Translations under genes and position numbers: made by a program
The notes under the pieces: generated by a model
Database searches by the model: none
Seen by the model: only the letters and a program-made list of their open reading frames with translations
Told to the model about the DNA's origin: nothing
Source of the DNA: an uncultured bacterium
Lineage (GTDB): Bacteria > Patescibacteriota > Saccharimonadia > Saccharimonadales > Saccharimonadaceae
Assembly: GCA_937922985.1 (NCBI GenBank)
Contig: CALAKV010000030.1
Location: 1 to 18,970, forward strand
Length of the DNA stretch: 18,970 bases
Direction: 5' to 3'
Part shown: piece after piece, positions 1 through 7,884 of the stretch
How the letters are laid out: the number at the start of each line of letters is the position of its first letter
Position numbering within the stretch: the stretch's first letter is position 1

Positions 1-48
1 TTCATTCCTTTGGCGGAAGAAGTTAGAATTCCAATATTCCTGATCAAA

Positions 49-297
49 CTACTGCGTGTGAACTTGTTGTGTTTTATATTGAGTAGCTAAATTTCCAGAT
101 TGAATAATCTGAACGTTAGATTGTTTGAGTTTATTTGGTTCAATAGAACTATCATCAATATTTTTTCCACTTGCTAAGCCGTTTGCAAAATCAGCCACCG
201 CTTTATTATTAGCCACCATTTCATCAAGTTCTTGTGCCGTTAGTGGAGATAGTGGCACAAAATCCTTATTTGGATGCGGTAAAGTTAATTTAGCCAT
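49..297 (-). CDS. Small hypothetical protein after lysis genes, possible fibre/needle fragment
   Basis: This encodes 82 residues and I do not recognise a family. Its ATG overlaps the stop of the amidase-holin gene (TAATG) and an AGGGG ribosome site lies 11 bases upstream, so it is probably translated as the last gene of the lysis operon. The segment SGKNIDDSSIEPNKLKQS looks like the short 'I..sSIe..KL' modules common in phage tail fibres. No signal peptide or membrane segment is seen. The ORF ends at a TAG at 49-51, but the same frame stays open for the 16 further codons up to the window edge (aromatic and polar residues), so the protein could be the front of a longer interrupted or read-through product. 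Function is unknown; the reading frame is likely real. Confidence 0.6.
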   Translation of the reverse strand: MAKLTLPHPNKDFVPLSPLTAQELDEMVANNKAVADFANGLASGKNIDDSSIEPNKLKQSNVQIIQSGNLATQYKTQQVHTQ

Positions 298-656
298 TAT
301 TTTTTAGCCCCTAACTTGAAAATTGGCTTTAGTCCCGCAAAAGCTGTAGCGATTGCGCCACTAATCGCCAAAATCTCTTTCGTGGCGTTTGGAATTAAAA
401 TTACACAAATTGTTGCAATTAGCATATTTGTCAAAATCCCAAGGTCAGCGATAAAATAGACTGTTGTTTTAGCTTTTTCGCTAATTCGTGGCTCATAATC
501 CGTATTTGCGATGTTCTCAACTGTATTTTTCTGTAAATCTTCCAACATTTTTAACTCTCCTTCTGTTAATGGTCTTGCATTAATTTGAATTAACTGCTTT
601 TTCTCTGCTTTTTTAGAATTTTCAGCATTTCCGCTATTTTCTAAATTGTGCGACAT
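297..656 (-). CDS. Predicted free holin made from an internal start in the endolysin gene
   Basis: Codon 337 of the endolysin ORF is an ATG, with AGGAG ending nine bases before it, an excellent Shine-Dalgarno arrangement. Starting here gives a 119-residue protein: a charged N-terminal half (Asn/Lys/Glu-rich, then a possible helix around TEGELKMLEDLQKN), the DYEPRIS motif, two membrane stretches and a basic tail GLKPIFKLGAKK. That is the usual size and layout of a small class II-like holin. The glutamate-lysine run EEEKKD before the Met is what the purine-rich ribosome site encodes. Seen: the site and ATG. Inferred: that it is used. If it were not used, the only holin would be tethered to the amidase, which is hard to reconcile with timed lysis. 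Confidence 0.55.
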   Translation of the reverse strand: MSHNLENSGNAENSKKAEKKQLIQINARPLTEGELKMLEDLQKNTVENIANTDYEPRISEKAKTTVYFIADLGILTNMLIATICVILIPNATKEILAISGAIATAFAGLKPIFKLGAKK

Positions 657-1664
657 ATCTTTTTTCTCCTCTTCTTGGACTGTTAACCCTTGGTTTTCAG
701 CTAGTTTTTCTTCTGGTTTAGGCTTATCTTCGACCATTTTGCTGACATCAGCAATATGGTTTTCCGCAGGGTTTTCCACAACTGGCTCAGCTGGTTTTGG
801 TTCTTCAACCGGCTGTGGAGCTGGGCGATATTCGGTAATCGTTCCTTTATCACCAGCTGACACTTCTGATACTGGTGTCAATTCCATCCAAACATCAATA
901 CCATCACGTTTTACTCGCGCAAACCACATTCCGTCATTTTGAACCACTTCCTGAGCGACAAAAGCACCTTGAATTTTAACCAAATCACCTGCGTTAATTT
1001 CACCATCGATTTTATAACCATCGCTATCAACCTTGACTGCCCAGTTAGCTGGAATACCATTTTCTGCCCAAGTGAAACCTCTTGGACAAAGAGCATCGAT
1101 TTTTAGCTCTCTTCGATCTTCATGAATATTAACTTCCGCCACTCGCATTGATTTATCAATCTTAAAGTGCGAGCCGATATTGATTACATCATCAATAGCT
1201 TCTGGCTGTGGAGCTGGTGCTGGTGTATTTTGAGGCTTGCCTGTATATCTAAAAATTGTTAGATACTGAGTATTATTCGCTCGCGCAAGGTCATCGTGAT
1301 TATCGGTATGAATACCGTTATATGCATAAGCACAGTGAATGATATTATCGCTATCAAGATAAATTCCAGTGTGTCCGTTCGCACCTAATGTATACCCTTG
1401 TTTACCCCAAATGAAGATATCACCTCGTTGGGTTGCGATATAGCCGTTTGCATCTGCTTCAATCCGTTGAAAGCCGAATTTCGGTAAATCAACGAACTCT
1501 GTTTCAGTATTACCAATGCGGAAGCCTTGCGGTAAAATTCCAGCGTAAATTAGGGCGTGATAAATTGAACTTGAGCAGTCATAAGAGTTTGCTCCGTTTC
1601 TGTTTATCATTGAGTAGCTAACTCTGCCTTGCCGTTGCTGAAACCATTCAATTACTTTGTCCAT
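297..1664 (-). CDS. Endolysin: Pal-like amidase fused to wall-binding region and C-terminal holin
   Basis: The 455-residue protein should cut host peptidoglycan at the end of infection. Residues 1-142 match the Amidase_5 family, as in the Dp-1 Pal lysin: RVSYSM, then SYDCSSS with the likely nucleophile Cys30, RGDIFIWG, GHTG with His98, and DSDNIIHC. Residues about 158-270 form a beta-rich, SH3-like, probably wall-binding region. A Pro/Glu-rich linker follows (280-330). The C-terminus (395-450) has two hydrophobic stretches (about 402-424 and 431-445) preceded by DYEPRISEKAK and ending GAKK, which resembles small phage holins. An amidase-holin fusion is unusual. An in-frame ATG with a strong ribosome site inside it may give free holin (see 297-656). 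The start is preceded by AAAGGAG and overlaps the stop of the upstream lysis gene. Confidence 0.88.
   Translation of the reverse strand: MDKVIEWFQQRQGRVSYSMINRNGANSYDCSSSIYHALIYAGILPQGFRIGNTETEFVDLPKFGFQRIEADANGYIATQRGDIFIWGKQGYTLGANGHTGIYLDSDNIIHCAYAYNGIHTDNHDDLARANNTQYLTIFRYTGKPQNTPAPAPQPEAIDDVINIGSHFKIDKSMRVAEVNIHEDRRELKIDALCPRGFTWAENGIPANWAVKVDSDGYKIDGEINAGDLVKIQGAFVAQEVVQNDGMWFARVKRDGIDVWMELTPVSEVSAGDKGTITEYRPAPQPVEEPKPAEPVVENPAENHIADVSKMVEDKPKPEEKLAENQGLTVQEEEKKDMSHNLENSGNAENSKKAEKKQLIQINARPLTEGELKMLEDLQKNTVENIANTDYEPRISEKAKTTVYFIADLGILTNMLIATICVILIPNATKEILAISGAIATAFAGLKPIFKLGAKK
666..670 (-). promoter_or_regulatory. Internal Shine-Dalgarno for free holin
   Basis: Reading leftward, AGGAG followed by nine purine-rich bases precedes the ATG at 656-654, inside the endolysin reading frame. 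Its match and spacing are as good as those of the bona fide starts in this window. Confidence 0.6.
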
Positions 1665-2056
1665 TATTTCTTCTCCTTTCTTTTAATTCTCGCTTTAATT
1701 AAGTCTTTTTCGTATTCTTCACGCCAAGCTTCGATTAAACTGTCAATATAACCATTACCTCCTAATGCTTTATATTCTTCGAACGCTCGCTCAATTTCAT
1801 CGACCTTTTCAGGTTGAGTGTTTATCATCAATAAAATCTCATTTCGCTTGCCATTTTTGGCATTATTCCTACCAATTTCACGAACTTCTTTCACATCTTC
1901 TTTGATCTCTGCTATCTGGTTGTTTACGCCTTGAAACTCTCCTTTTAGCATTTCTTTCAGGCCATTTTTAGCGTGCCGAAAGAGTGTCAAAACTCCACCA
2001 ATCAGCCCTACCAGAAAAGCAATAAAAGTCCCGATTTCGCCAACTGTTATTTGCAT
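1664..2056 (-). CDS. Lysis-associated membrane protein, haemolysin XhlA/holin-like
   Basis: The 130-residue protein has one N-terminal membrane helix (about residues 7-26, ending LTLFRHAKNG), then a charged helical region likely to form a coiled coil (about 35-70), then a short module with LGGNGYIDSLIEAW and a very basic C-terminus (KARIKRKEKK). This pattern is common among small proteins next to holin and lysin in phages of Gram-positive hosts; XhlA-like or accessory holin is the best guess. It is the first gene of the lysis block, directly downstream of a CTCGACTATTT promoter site. Its AAAGGAG lies 15 bases before the ATG, longer than usual; an in-frame CTG stands closer but is not a convincing start. 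Confidence 0.6.
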   Translation of the reverse strand: MQITVGEIGTFIAFLVGLIGGVLTLFRHAKNGLKEMLKGEFQGVNNQIAEIKEDVKEVREIGRNNAKNGKRNEILLMINTQPEKVDEIERAFEEYKALGGNGYIDSLIEAWREEYEKDLIKARIKRKEKK

Positions 2057-2103
2057 ATTAGTTTTCAGCTTCTCCTTTAAATTGTAATTTTCTATCTACC
2101 CAT

Positions 2104-2125
2104 ATTTTAAAAATAAATAGTCGAG
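2104..2125 (-). promoter_or_regulatory. Putative late promoter A (lysis block)
   Basis: The minus strand carries CTCGACTATTT (2115-2125), followed by a -10-like TAAAAT (2104-2109). It lies in the 82-base gap between the tail genes and the lysis genes. The same 11-mer with a -10-like hexamer at the same distance recurs at 8293-8314, 13947-13968 and 16628-16649. Transcription would start near 2097. Confidence 0.6.
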
Positions 2126-2138
2126 TGATAAAACCGCA

Positions 2139-2531
2139 TCACCAATTATTCTTAATGAAGTTCAGCCTAATTTTCACATCCACCTTCTGCGAGGATATCG
2201 TTTGATTATTTCGGCTTCCCTCTCCATCCGTAAATTCCATATATTCAGCTGTAACAATAATGTCATCATCATGCCTAATTATCTCAAAATATATTACATT
2301 CCTTATTGAATCATTAGAGCTAATTTTATACTCATTTTTTGATCCCCATTGTCCATTAAAACAGTAGTGGTCGATAATCAAACCTTTGCGGTTCCTACCA
2401 GGAAAAACCCTTTTAGTCTTATATCCGTTCGCAAAATCTCCAGCTGGCAAGCTAAAATCTAAAGCAACACTTTCACCATCAAGTGACATCTGCCAGAAAT
2501 CAGAATTTTTAACAAAACTATTAACTTTCAT
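2139..2531 (-). CDS. Hypothetical tail-tip or receptor-binding-associated protein
   Basis: The 130-residue protein is not recognised. It is predicted to be beta-rich, with alternating hydrophobic strands (KGLIIDHYCF, SIRNVIYFEIIRH, DIIVTAEYMEFTDG, KVDVKIRLNFI) and no membrane segment. It overlaps the upstream fibre-like gene by 11 bases and has GGAGATG as its ribosome site, so it belongs to the tail operon as its last gene before the lysis promoter. In siphoviruses this place is often held by a fibre, a fibre chaperone or a receptor-binding accessory; I infer only that it is a tail-associated protein. Confidence 0.6.
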   Translation of the reverse strand: MKVNSFVKNSDFWQMSLDGESVALDFSLPAGDFANGYKTKRVFPGRNRKGLIIDHYCFNGQWGSKNEYKISSNDSIRNVIYFEIIRHDDDIIVTAEYMEFTDGEGSRNNQTISSQKVDVKIRLNFIKNNW

Positions 2532-3144
2532 CTATTACATCTCCAAAAATAGCATAATATCCTTTTCCATCACCTCTTCCAGATACATGGACTTCGTTAT
2601 TATTAATGATGTTAACAGGGCTACTTGGTCTCAAGCATTTTTCTAAGTTAAGGACAGATGAGCTATTTTCTCTAAAAATAACTGTTTCTTCCCAAAAATA
2701 AACCATCGGCAAATAACCCAAATTATGTTCAATAGTACTATCATTTCTAAATGTCCCGAAGTTTAAAATCTTCAAGCTTCTATTTCTTGAATCATTTAGT
2801 ATTATTCGCTTTAATGGCGTCACTTCTCCCGCGTAATCAGGCGGAGCAATACCAATCAAACGCACATAAACTCTTCGCGGTGGATCAACTCCTCGAATAG
2901 CAAACCGAATAGTTTTCTCTAATGCACCCACAAGAAAGTTTTCATCTCCACTTGTCCAAAAACGGAAATCTCGAGCATCTGAGAAGTTGCTATTAAAGCT
3001 ATATTCCCCCATAATCAATGGCACAAACGGCAGGTTATGTGCAATATCAAAAGTTTTAATATTACTCATAAAGCTACCGTTATATTCAAAAACTATAACA
3101 GGTTTAATAAATTCACTTCGATCAATAAATTTATTAGGTTTCAT
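2521..3144 (-). CDS. Fibre-like tail protein with two HNL-type modules
   Basis: The 207-residue protein contains two related segments: IAHNLPFVPLIMGEYS near residue 34 and IEHNLGYLPMVYFWEE near residue 138. This suggests a duplicated beta domain; 'H(N/G)LP..P' modules of this sort are found in tail fibre or baseplate appendage proteins of phages. It lies downstream of the tail hub and a small beta protein, where receptor-binding components usually sit. The ATG overlaps the previous stop region by 11 bases and has only a weak ribosome site, so translation is probably coupled. Exact function, including whether it is the receptor-binding protein, is not shown by sequence. Confidence 0.65.
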   Translation of the reverse strand: MKPNKFIDRSEFIKPVIVFEYNGSFMSNIKTFDIAHNLPFVPLIMGEYSFNSNFSDARDFRFWTSGDENFLVGALEKTIRFAIRGVDPPRRVYVRLIGIAPPDYAGEVTPLKRIILNDSRNRSLKILNFGTFRNDSTIEHNLGYLPMVYFWEETVIFRENSSSVLNLEKCLRPSSPVNIINNNEVHVSGRGDGKGYYAIFGDVIDES

Positions 3145-3403
3145 TCTCTAAAATCTCAATCACATCTTCACCAGCCACGCTAACCCACTCACCCACAGCC
3201 CCAGTTTTAGGATGCCTTCCAATCAAAATTCGTCGAGTGCCATTTTCTTCCGAATAAACAAAGCCGTCCTTATTAATTTTAGTCAAAATCACTCCATTTT
3301 TCGACACGATCAGCTCACCCGTAGTCTGGTTTAGTTTTATATTTCCACCCAGCGAATTTACCACTCTGTCGCCCTGAAATTCAATATTTTTTTCAATCGC
3401 CAT
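3134..3403 (-). CDS. Small beta-rich minor tail protein
   Basis: This 89-residue protein starts at the ATG overlapping the hub protein's stop (TAATG). It begins AIEKNIEFQGDRVVNSLGG and carries GTRRILIGRHPKTGAVGEWVSVAG, a pattern like the short strand-rich segments at the base of tail fibres or minor structural proteins (repeated 'G..ri.iG' turns). It has no membrane segment or enzyme motif. It is probably a connector between tail hub and fibre. AAAGGA stands 12 bases upstream, slightly far, consistent with translational coupling. Confidence 0.6.
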   Translation of the reverse strand: MAIEKNIEFQGDRVVNSLGGNIKLNQTTGELIVSKNGVILTKINKDGFVYSEENGTRRILIGRHPKTGAVGEWVSVAGEDVIEILENET

Positions 3404-4947
3404 TACGCCAATAAATCCTTTCCGTCCAAAATAGACTTATCTAAAATAAATGATTTCGAAACAATATGTGGCTTTCCAGTTATAGTTGTTTCATAACCGC
3501 TATTGCTTAGGCTCATCTTAATACCTGTCACCAAATAGTCACCTTTATCTTTGTAATTTACACTAATAACATCTCCCAATTGTAAAGCTGGATTACCTTT
3601 AACTTTCATTGAAATTGTTGGTGAAAAACTAGCATATTTCTTTAAAATATCTGTCGCAAATAAATCACAATTTCGGTAATTGCCAAAATATGGATTGTCG
3701 GTAATTTCGATCGCTTTTTTACCGTAGCGTTCCATACTCTCACGATCAAAAGCCTCATATTTAATGGTGTCTACGACTTTCGCACTCTCGCCCCATAGCT
3801 CAATTTTCGAGATCTTCGAAGGGCTTGTTCCTTGGTTATTAACTGTCAATTTGTAGGCATCAGCAAAAAGCTCACCTTTCAATTGAATGCCTGAATTATC
3901 AATTTTCTCGCCTTTTTTAAAATCAATCCAACTTTCACCAGTTTTTTGGCCAACCGAGATAGGACGAACGCTCCATGCAGGGTCATCAAGCGTTAGCCAT
4001 ATCGATAAGCTAGCTCTAGGCTGAATAACCCACTCATTTTTACCTTCCGCACTAAAAATTGGCTGCAGAGGTTGAACTTCTCGCACATCACTTTTAATGC
4101 TAACATAATTAACCACATCATTGGCTTTTTCTGTTTCAATGTCAATAATATTACTTGCGTTAAATGTCATTACTGACGTTTTATCCAAATTACCACTGCG
4201 ATTTTCAAAACGAATTATCCCTTGCTCATCGAGCCACAATAAACCATTCTCGGCCTGAACCAAATTCTTTAATATCGTGCTAACATTGTCATCATTTTTA
4301 AAATAGACAAATGGAATTATATTTTGTCCCCTACTTATACGGTATTGGTTTTCATCCATTCCGTATTGTTTAAATATTTCTTTCAAGAGCGCATCGGTTG
4401 AAACATCCCTCAACATAACAGTTCGATTAATTTTTGTCTCGGCAATATCACTCAAAAAATCTAACGCAGACCAAGTAATCGTTTTATCATTGTTGTAAGT
4501 CGGTATTTTTTCAGTATTCCCAACGAAAACTGGAACCGTTCCTACATTTTTTGCACCCAAATAAAGCCTCAAAGGTCGTTTTGGCAGAATATATTCAGCA
4601 ATCGGGCTCTTTTTTGTTGTTTCGAAAAATGAGAAATAATCATCATAATTATTTAGCTTTATGTCCGCTATTCCAGACTGCACATTATACGGAAATTTAA
4701 CCGAACGCTCCACGCTCATTTCCAATAAGCGATCAGAAATATCATCATACTGAAAAGCATCCCAAACTTGCGCTGGGTTTCCTTCTGGCGTGGCTAACAT
4801 ATCAGTTTCGTTTAATTTAGATTTGCCAAGAATGAACCAATTAGTCGATTCATTCTTTTTGCGAGTAAAACTCATCTTTGCTCGCCAATCCAAAGCCACA
4901 ATACTGCCTGCAAACGCCTTATTAAACCTTTCACTAACAATCTGCAT
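3403..4947 (-). CDS. Tail hub / baseplate protein (Tal- or gp27-like)
   Basis: The 514-residue protein follows the tape measure and the small distal tail gene, the place of the tail hub that closes the tail tip. It has the general layout of hub proteins: an N-terminal part measuring motion or position on the cell (FPYNVQSGIADIKLNNYDDYFSF, then RPLRLYLG, PVFVGNTEKIPTYN), a central region (DVSTDALLKEIFKQYG, STILKNLVQAENGLLWLDEQG) typical of gp27/Tal N-terminal domains, and a C-terminal NPALQLGDVISV and YLVTGIKMSLSNSGYETTITGKP. No peptidase or lysozyme motif is visible, so it lacks the lysin tail of larger Tal proteins. GGAG lies nine bases before the ATG. Confidence 0.75.
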   Translation of the reverse strand: MQIVSERFNKAFAGSIVALDWRAKMSFTRKKNESTNWFILGKSKLNETDMLATPEGNPAQVWDAFQYDDISDRLLEMSVERSVKFPYNVQSGIADIKLNNYDDYFSFFETTKKSPIAEYILPKRPLRLYLGAKNVGTVPVFVGNTEKIPTYNNDKTITWSALDFLSDIAETKINRTVMLRDVSTDALLKEIFKQYGMDENQYRISRGQNIIPFVYFKNDDNVSTILKNLVQAENGLLWLDEQGIIRFENRSGNLDKTSVMTFNASNIIDIETEKANDVVNYVSIKSDVREVQPLQPIFSAEGKNEWVIQPRASLSIWLTLDDPAWSVRPISVGQKTGESWIDFKKGEKIDNSGIQLKGELFADAYKLTVNNQGTSPSKISKIELWGESAKVVDTIKYEAFDRESMERYGKKAIEITDNPYFGNYRNCDLFATDILKKYASFSPTISMKVKGNPALQLGDVISVNYKDKGDYLVTGIKMSLSNSGYETTITGKPHIVSKSFILDKSILDGKDLLA

Positions 4948-4950
4948 TTA

Positions 4951-5316
4951 TTAAATCTCCGTAAAGCTCACTTCAGCTTGCTTAACCATTCCATCAAAGC
5001 TCACCACTTCTCGCTTGCCAAGCTCCATATAGACTGGAACATTTACCACATTTTCCATTCCTTCAATAGTTAATTTAACTGGCTCTTGGTTTTGAATTTG
5101 TCGGTCATAAAAGCCTTTAATCTCATCAAATTCTTCCTTGGTTGGGTAGTTCCAAGTATGCTCCCAAGTTCGCTTTCTCGCACCAACGACATAAGTCGTT
5201 AGTGAATTATCAAGTGTTTTAACTTTCTTAACATTATCCACTGTCGTTTCTGGTAGTGGCACTTCAACGATCGGCCATTCAACAGTTTTAGTAGAATCGC
5301 TCAATATTATCTTCAT
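4951..5316 (-). CDS. Small distal tail protein
   Basis: The 121-residue protein lies between tape measure and tail hub, its ATG overlapping the tape-measure gene start side by a TAATG junction. Visible are a strand-rich N-terminus (KIILSDSTKTVEWPIVEVPLPE), an aromatic segment (RKRTWEHTWNYPTKEEFDEIKGFYDRQ) and a C-terminal strand KQAEVSFTEI. The 'two-strand, EF..I..FYDRQ..., strand' pattern resembles minimal distal tail or tail-tube-like folds. By position it probably forms the ring joining tail tube to hub. Family assignment is tentative; no similarity search was possible. Confidence 0.6.
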   Translation of the reverse strand: MKIILSDSTKTVEWPIVEVPLPETTVDNVKKVKTLDNSLTTYVVGARKRTWEHTWNYPTKEEFDEIKGFYDRQIQNQEPVKLTIEGMENVVNVPVYMELGKREVVSFDGMVKQAEVSFTEI

Positions 5317-7505
5317 TATGCAAATCTCCTCTTATCGTTTAGCTCTAACTGCTCACGAATCAATTCAGCCACTTTTCGCTGTTCGGCAGGGCTGGTTGCA
5401 AAAGTTCCGCTCACATTAATCGTATAGTTATTACCACCAGTTCCACCAGTTTGGCTATTAATTTTGTCAATCAGGCTCGCCATCTTGCTTTCAGGCACGA
5501 TCCATTCATTTTCGCCACCATCACCAGCCCAAATCAAGCTTCCACCACCTTGAGGGCCAACAATACCACCAGTCTCAAAGCGTGGCACATTTAGTTTTTC
5601 CAATTTTCCAATATGCACCCCAGGTATTGCGTTAATAATACCAATAGCAATATTAATCATATCAATAAAGCCATTGATCATACCAACAGCAAAGCCCAAT
5701 ACGCCATTGATAGCCCATTTAACCGCACCACTAATTGCACCGCCAATTGCGTCCCCAACACCTTTAAAGATACCGACTATTCCATTCCAAACGCCAGCAA
5801 AAAAGCCAAACACACCTGAAAAGACATTTTTTATACCATTCCAGGCTGTAGTAAATACACCAATAAAGAATCCAGCTACAACACCAAACACTGCCTTAAT
5901 TCCATTCCAAATAGTCGTGTAATACCAAACTACACCATTCCAAATTGCCATAATCCCGTTCCATGCCGATTGAAATATTGCACCGAAAAATTGCACCACT
6001 GGCGTAAATATCGCAACAATTCCGTTCCAAACTAAACCGAAAAAGGCTGTTACCCCATTCCAAATTGCTACTATTCCGTCCCATGCCGACTGGAAGAACC
6101 CAATAATCTGATCTTTAAAAGTAAAGAATAGACCAACTAATATAGATATAGGCCAAAAAATAATCGCAAGGATAGTTAAGCCCCATTGCTTAAAGAATTC
6201 CACAATTCCATTAAATAAGCTAGTTATACCATTCCATATTCCAGTGAAAAAATCACCGATCCCTTTGAAGAATGCACCAATATTTGCACCAACTTCACCA
6301 AGCCAGTTGCCGATATTTTTGAAGACTTCACCTATAAAATTACAGAAGTCTTGCCAAATCTTCTTTCCCATTTCCGTCTGAGTAAAGAAATATACTAATC
6401 CCGCCACCAAAGCAGCAATAGCCATTACTATCAAGACAATAGGATTAGCTGCCATCACAAAATTAAGTAGAGCTTGAGCTGCAGCCGCTATCTTCATAAC
6501 TACACCTAATGTTGTTAGTGCGGCAGTTAGAGTTCCTACTACAACAACTAAAGATTTAATAATATCACCTCCTGGCATATCTTTAAATGCATCATCGAAA
6601 GCTTTAAAAGCTACTTTAGCAATACTCTCAAATGCTTTTTTAGCCACAGGCACTAAATTTCCCAGCCAAATCTTAACCGACTCAACTAAATTATTAAAAG
6701 TTGTTTCTAAATCACCGCCACCAGCTAGCGCAGTAATGAAGTTCTCCCAAGCTCCCTTCATCGAATTAAAAGAGCCTTCAATTGTTGAGCTAGCCTCTTT
6801 TGCGGTGGTTCCAGTGATACCGAGTCTATCTTGAGTAACGCTAATCGCTTCAATAATCTTATCAAATGAAACTTCGTTAATATTCTTGGCCGTTGCCTTA
6901 AAACTACCACCCATTACGCCAGATTCATTAACTAAACGAGCCATTTCGCTAGCAGTTCCGCCATAGCCGAGCTTTAAGTTATCAAGCATCGTGTAATTCT
7001 GTTTTGCGAATCCTTGATAGGCATATTGAATTAACTCCATCGATGTTCCCATCTTGTTAGCGTTATCGCTCATCGCCACTACGGCTTTGTCTGCATATTT
7101 AGCTGCTTTTTCCGTGTTACCACCCAAGCCCTGGAGAAGACTTGCCGAAAAGCTAGTCACAGTTTCCATATATTTATTTGCACTCATTCCAGCGGTCTTA
7201 TAGGCTTGGTTAGCATAATTCATCACTGTATTTGAAGAACTCTTAAAAAGCGTTTCCACACCACCAGTTAGCTGTTCATAGCTTGAATATGCTCCAACTG
7301 CAGCAGCACCAAGGGCACCAACAGCAGCACTAGCTACTGCCGCACCTTTAATCGCAAAATCGCCTATCGAAGACCAACTGTCACGATAAGCGTTTTTCTG
7401 CTCCTCGGCTTTCTTTTTGACTTCTTTCTCAGACTTGGTCAGTTTTTCGTCTAAATCTTTAGTATCAGCAGTGAAATCATAGTTAATTGTTCCAACTGTA
7501 GTCAT
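5316..7505 (-). CDS. Tail tape measure protein
   Basis: At 729 residues this is the longest tail gene and sets tail length; by the usual rule of about 0.15 nm per residue the tail would be near 110 nm. The N-terminus is charged helix (KLTKSEKEVKKKAEEQKNAY), then an Ala/Gly-rich region (54-72), the tape-measure core near 75-260 (YEQLTGGVETLFKSS, STIEGSFNSMKGAWENF), hydrophobic stretches (316-375, 443-462), and from about 420 to 580 a run of Trp-rich repeats of the type 'f..iWNGI...f'. The C-terminus has FETGGIVGPQGG and AGDGGENEWIVPESKM, typical of these proteins. GGAGGT stands seven bases before the ATG. Hydrophobic repeats fit membrane passage during DNA injection. Confidence 0.95.
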   Translation of the reverse strand: MTTVGTINYDFTADTKDLDEKLTKSEKEVKKKAEEQKNAYRDSWSSIGDFAIKGAAVASAAVGALGAAAVGAYSSYEQLTGGVETLFKSSSNTVMNYANQAYKTAGMSANKYMETVTSFSASLLQGLGGNTEKAAKYADKAVVAMSDNANKMGTSMELIQYAYQGFAKQNYTMLDNLKLGYGGTASEMARLVNESGVMGGSFKATAKNINEVSFDKIIEAISVTQDRLGITGTTAKEASSTIEGSFNSMKGAWENFITALAGGGDLETTFNNLVESVKIWLGNLVPVAKKAFESIAKVAFKAFDDAFKDMPGGDIIKSLVVVVGTLTAALTTLGVVMKIAAAAQALLNFVMAANPIVLIVMAIAALVAGLVYFFTQTEMGKKIWQDFCNFIGEVFKNIGNWLGEVGANIGAFFKGIGDFFTGIWNGITSLFNGIVEFFKQWGLTILAIIFWPISILVGLFFTFKDQIIGFFQSAWDGIVAIWNGVTAFFGLVWNGIVAIFTPVVQFFGAIFQSAWNGIMAIWNGVVWYYTTIWNGIKAVFGVVAGFFIGVFTTAWNGIKNVFSGVFGFFAGVWNGIVGIFKGVGDAIGGAISGAVKWAINGVLGFAVGMINGFIDMINIAIGIINAIPGVHIGKLEKLNVPRFETGGIVGPQGGGSLIWAGDGGENEWIVPESKMASLIDKINSQTGGTGGNNYTINVSGTFATSPAEQRKVAELIREQLELNDKRRFA

Positions 7506-7508
7506 CAG

Positions 7509-7880
7509 CTACACCTCCATTTTTGCTCGTTTTCGCCAATCTTCAGTTCCAGTATTAAAAGATTTTTGAGCCTCGAACCCGTTTTTAGCCATAGAAGATG
7601 TCTGCGCTACAAAAGTTCCTCTCGTATTCTCACAAAGCTGAGAATAATATACCTTTTCTGCGCCTTCAATCAATGCAAACATCATCTCGAGGCTAATTTT
7701 GTCATTTAAAACATCTCGCACCGCTTCCCAGCCAAAATAAATTCCAAACTTGGCTATTAAATATATCTCTGGCGTTATTTTAGGCTTAGAAGAATTTTGA
7801 CGTCGTTTTATGCGTTCTTGATACCGAGCCTCAATGTCTTTCTTCTCTTCATCTGTTAATAGATCTAAAACATTTGTCAT
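7509..7880 (-). CDS. Second tail assembly chaperone-like protein
   Basis: The 123-residue protein lies between the first chaperone and the tape measure, where the 'T' component of the gpG/gpT chaperone pair sits. It is helical, with a charged N-terminus (TDEEKKDIEARYQERIKRRQ), then EIYLIAKFGIYFGWEAVRDVLNDKISLEMMFALIEGAEKVYYSQLCENTRGTF in one block and a C-terminus ending TEDWRKRAKMEV. Unlike many phages it is not joined to the upstream gene by ribosomal frameshift: an in-frame TGA directly precedes the ATG. An AGGTGA stretch gives a ribosome site. Role as chaperone holding the tape measure is inferred from position and helical character. Confidence 0.65.
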   Translation of the reverse strand: MTNVLDLLTDEEKKDIEARYQERIKRRQNSSKPKITPEIYLIAKFGIYFGWEAVRDVLNDKISLEMMFALIEGAEKVYYSQLCENTRGTFVAQTSSMAKNGFEAQKSFNTGTEDWRKRAKMEV

Positions 7881-7884
7881 TCAC

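Noticed and set aside
5613..6084. Overlapping open frames opposite and within the tape-measure repeats
   Set aside because: They are by-products of the repeated WNGI coding, with repetitive Thr/Pro/Asn content.
5750..6250. Repeated ~30-60 base units that might suggest a CRISPR array or tandem repeat
   Set aside because: The similarity is the degenerate Trp-Asn-Gly repeat of the tape measure; unit lengths and sequences vary and the reading frame is intact.
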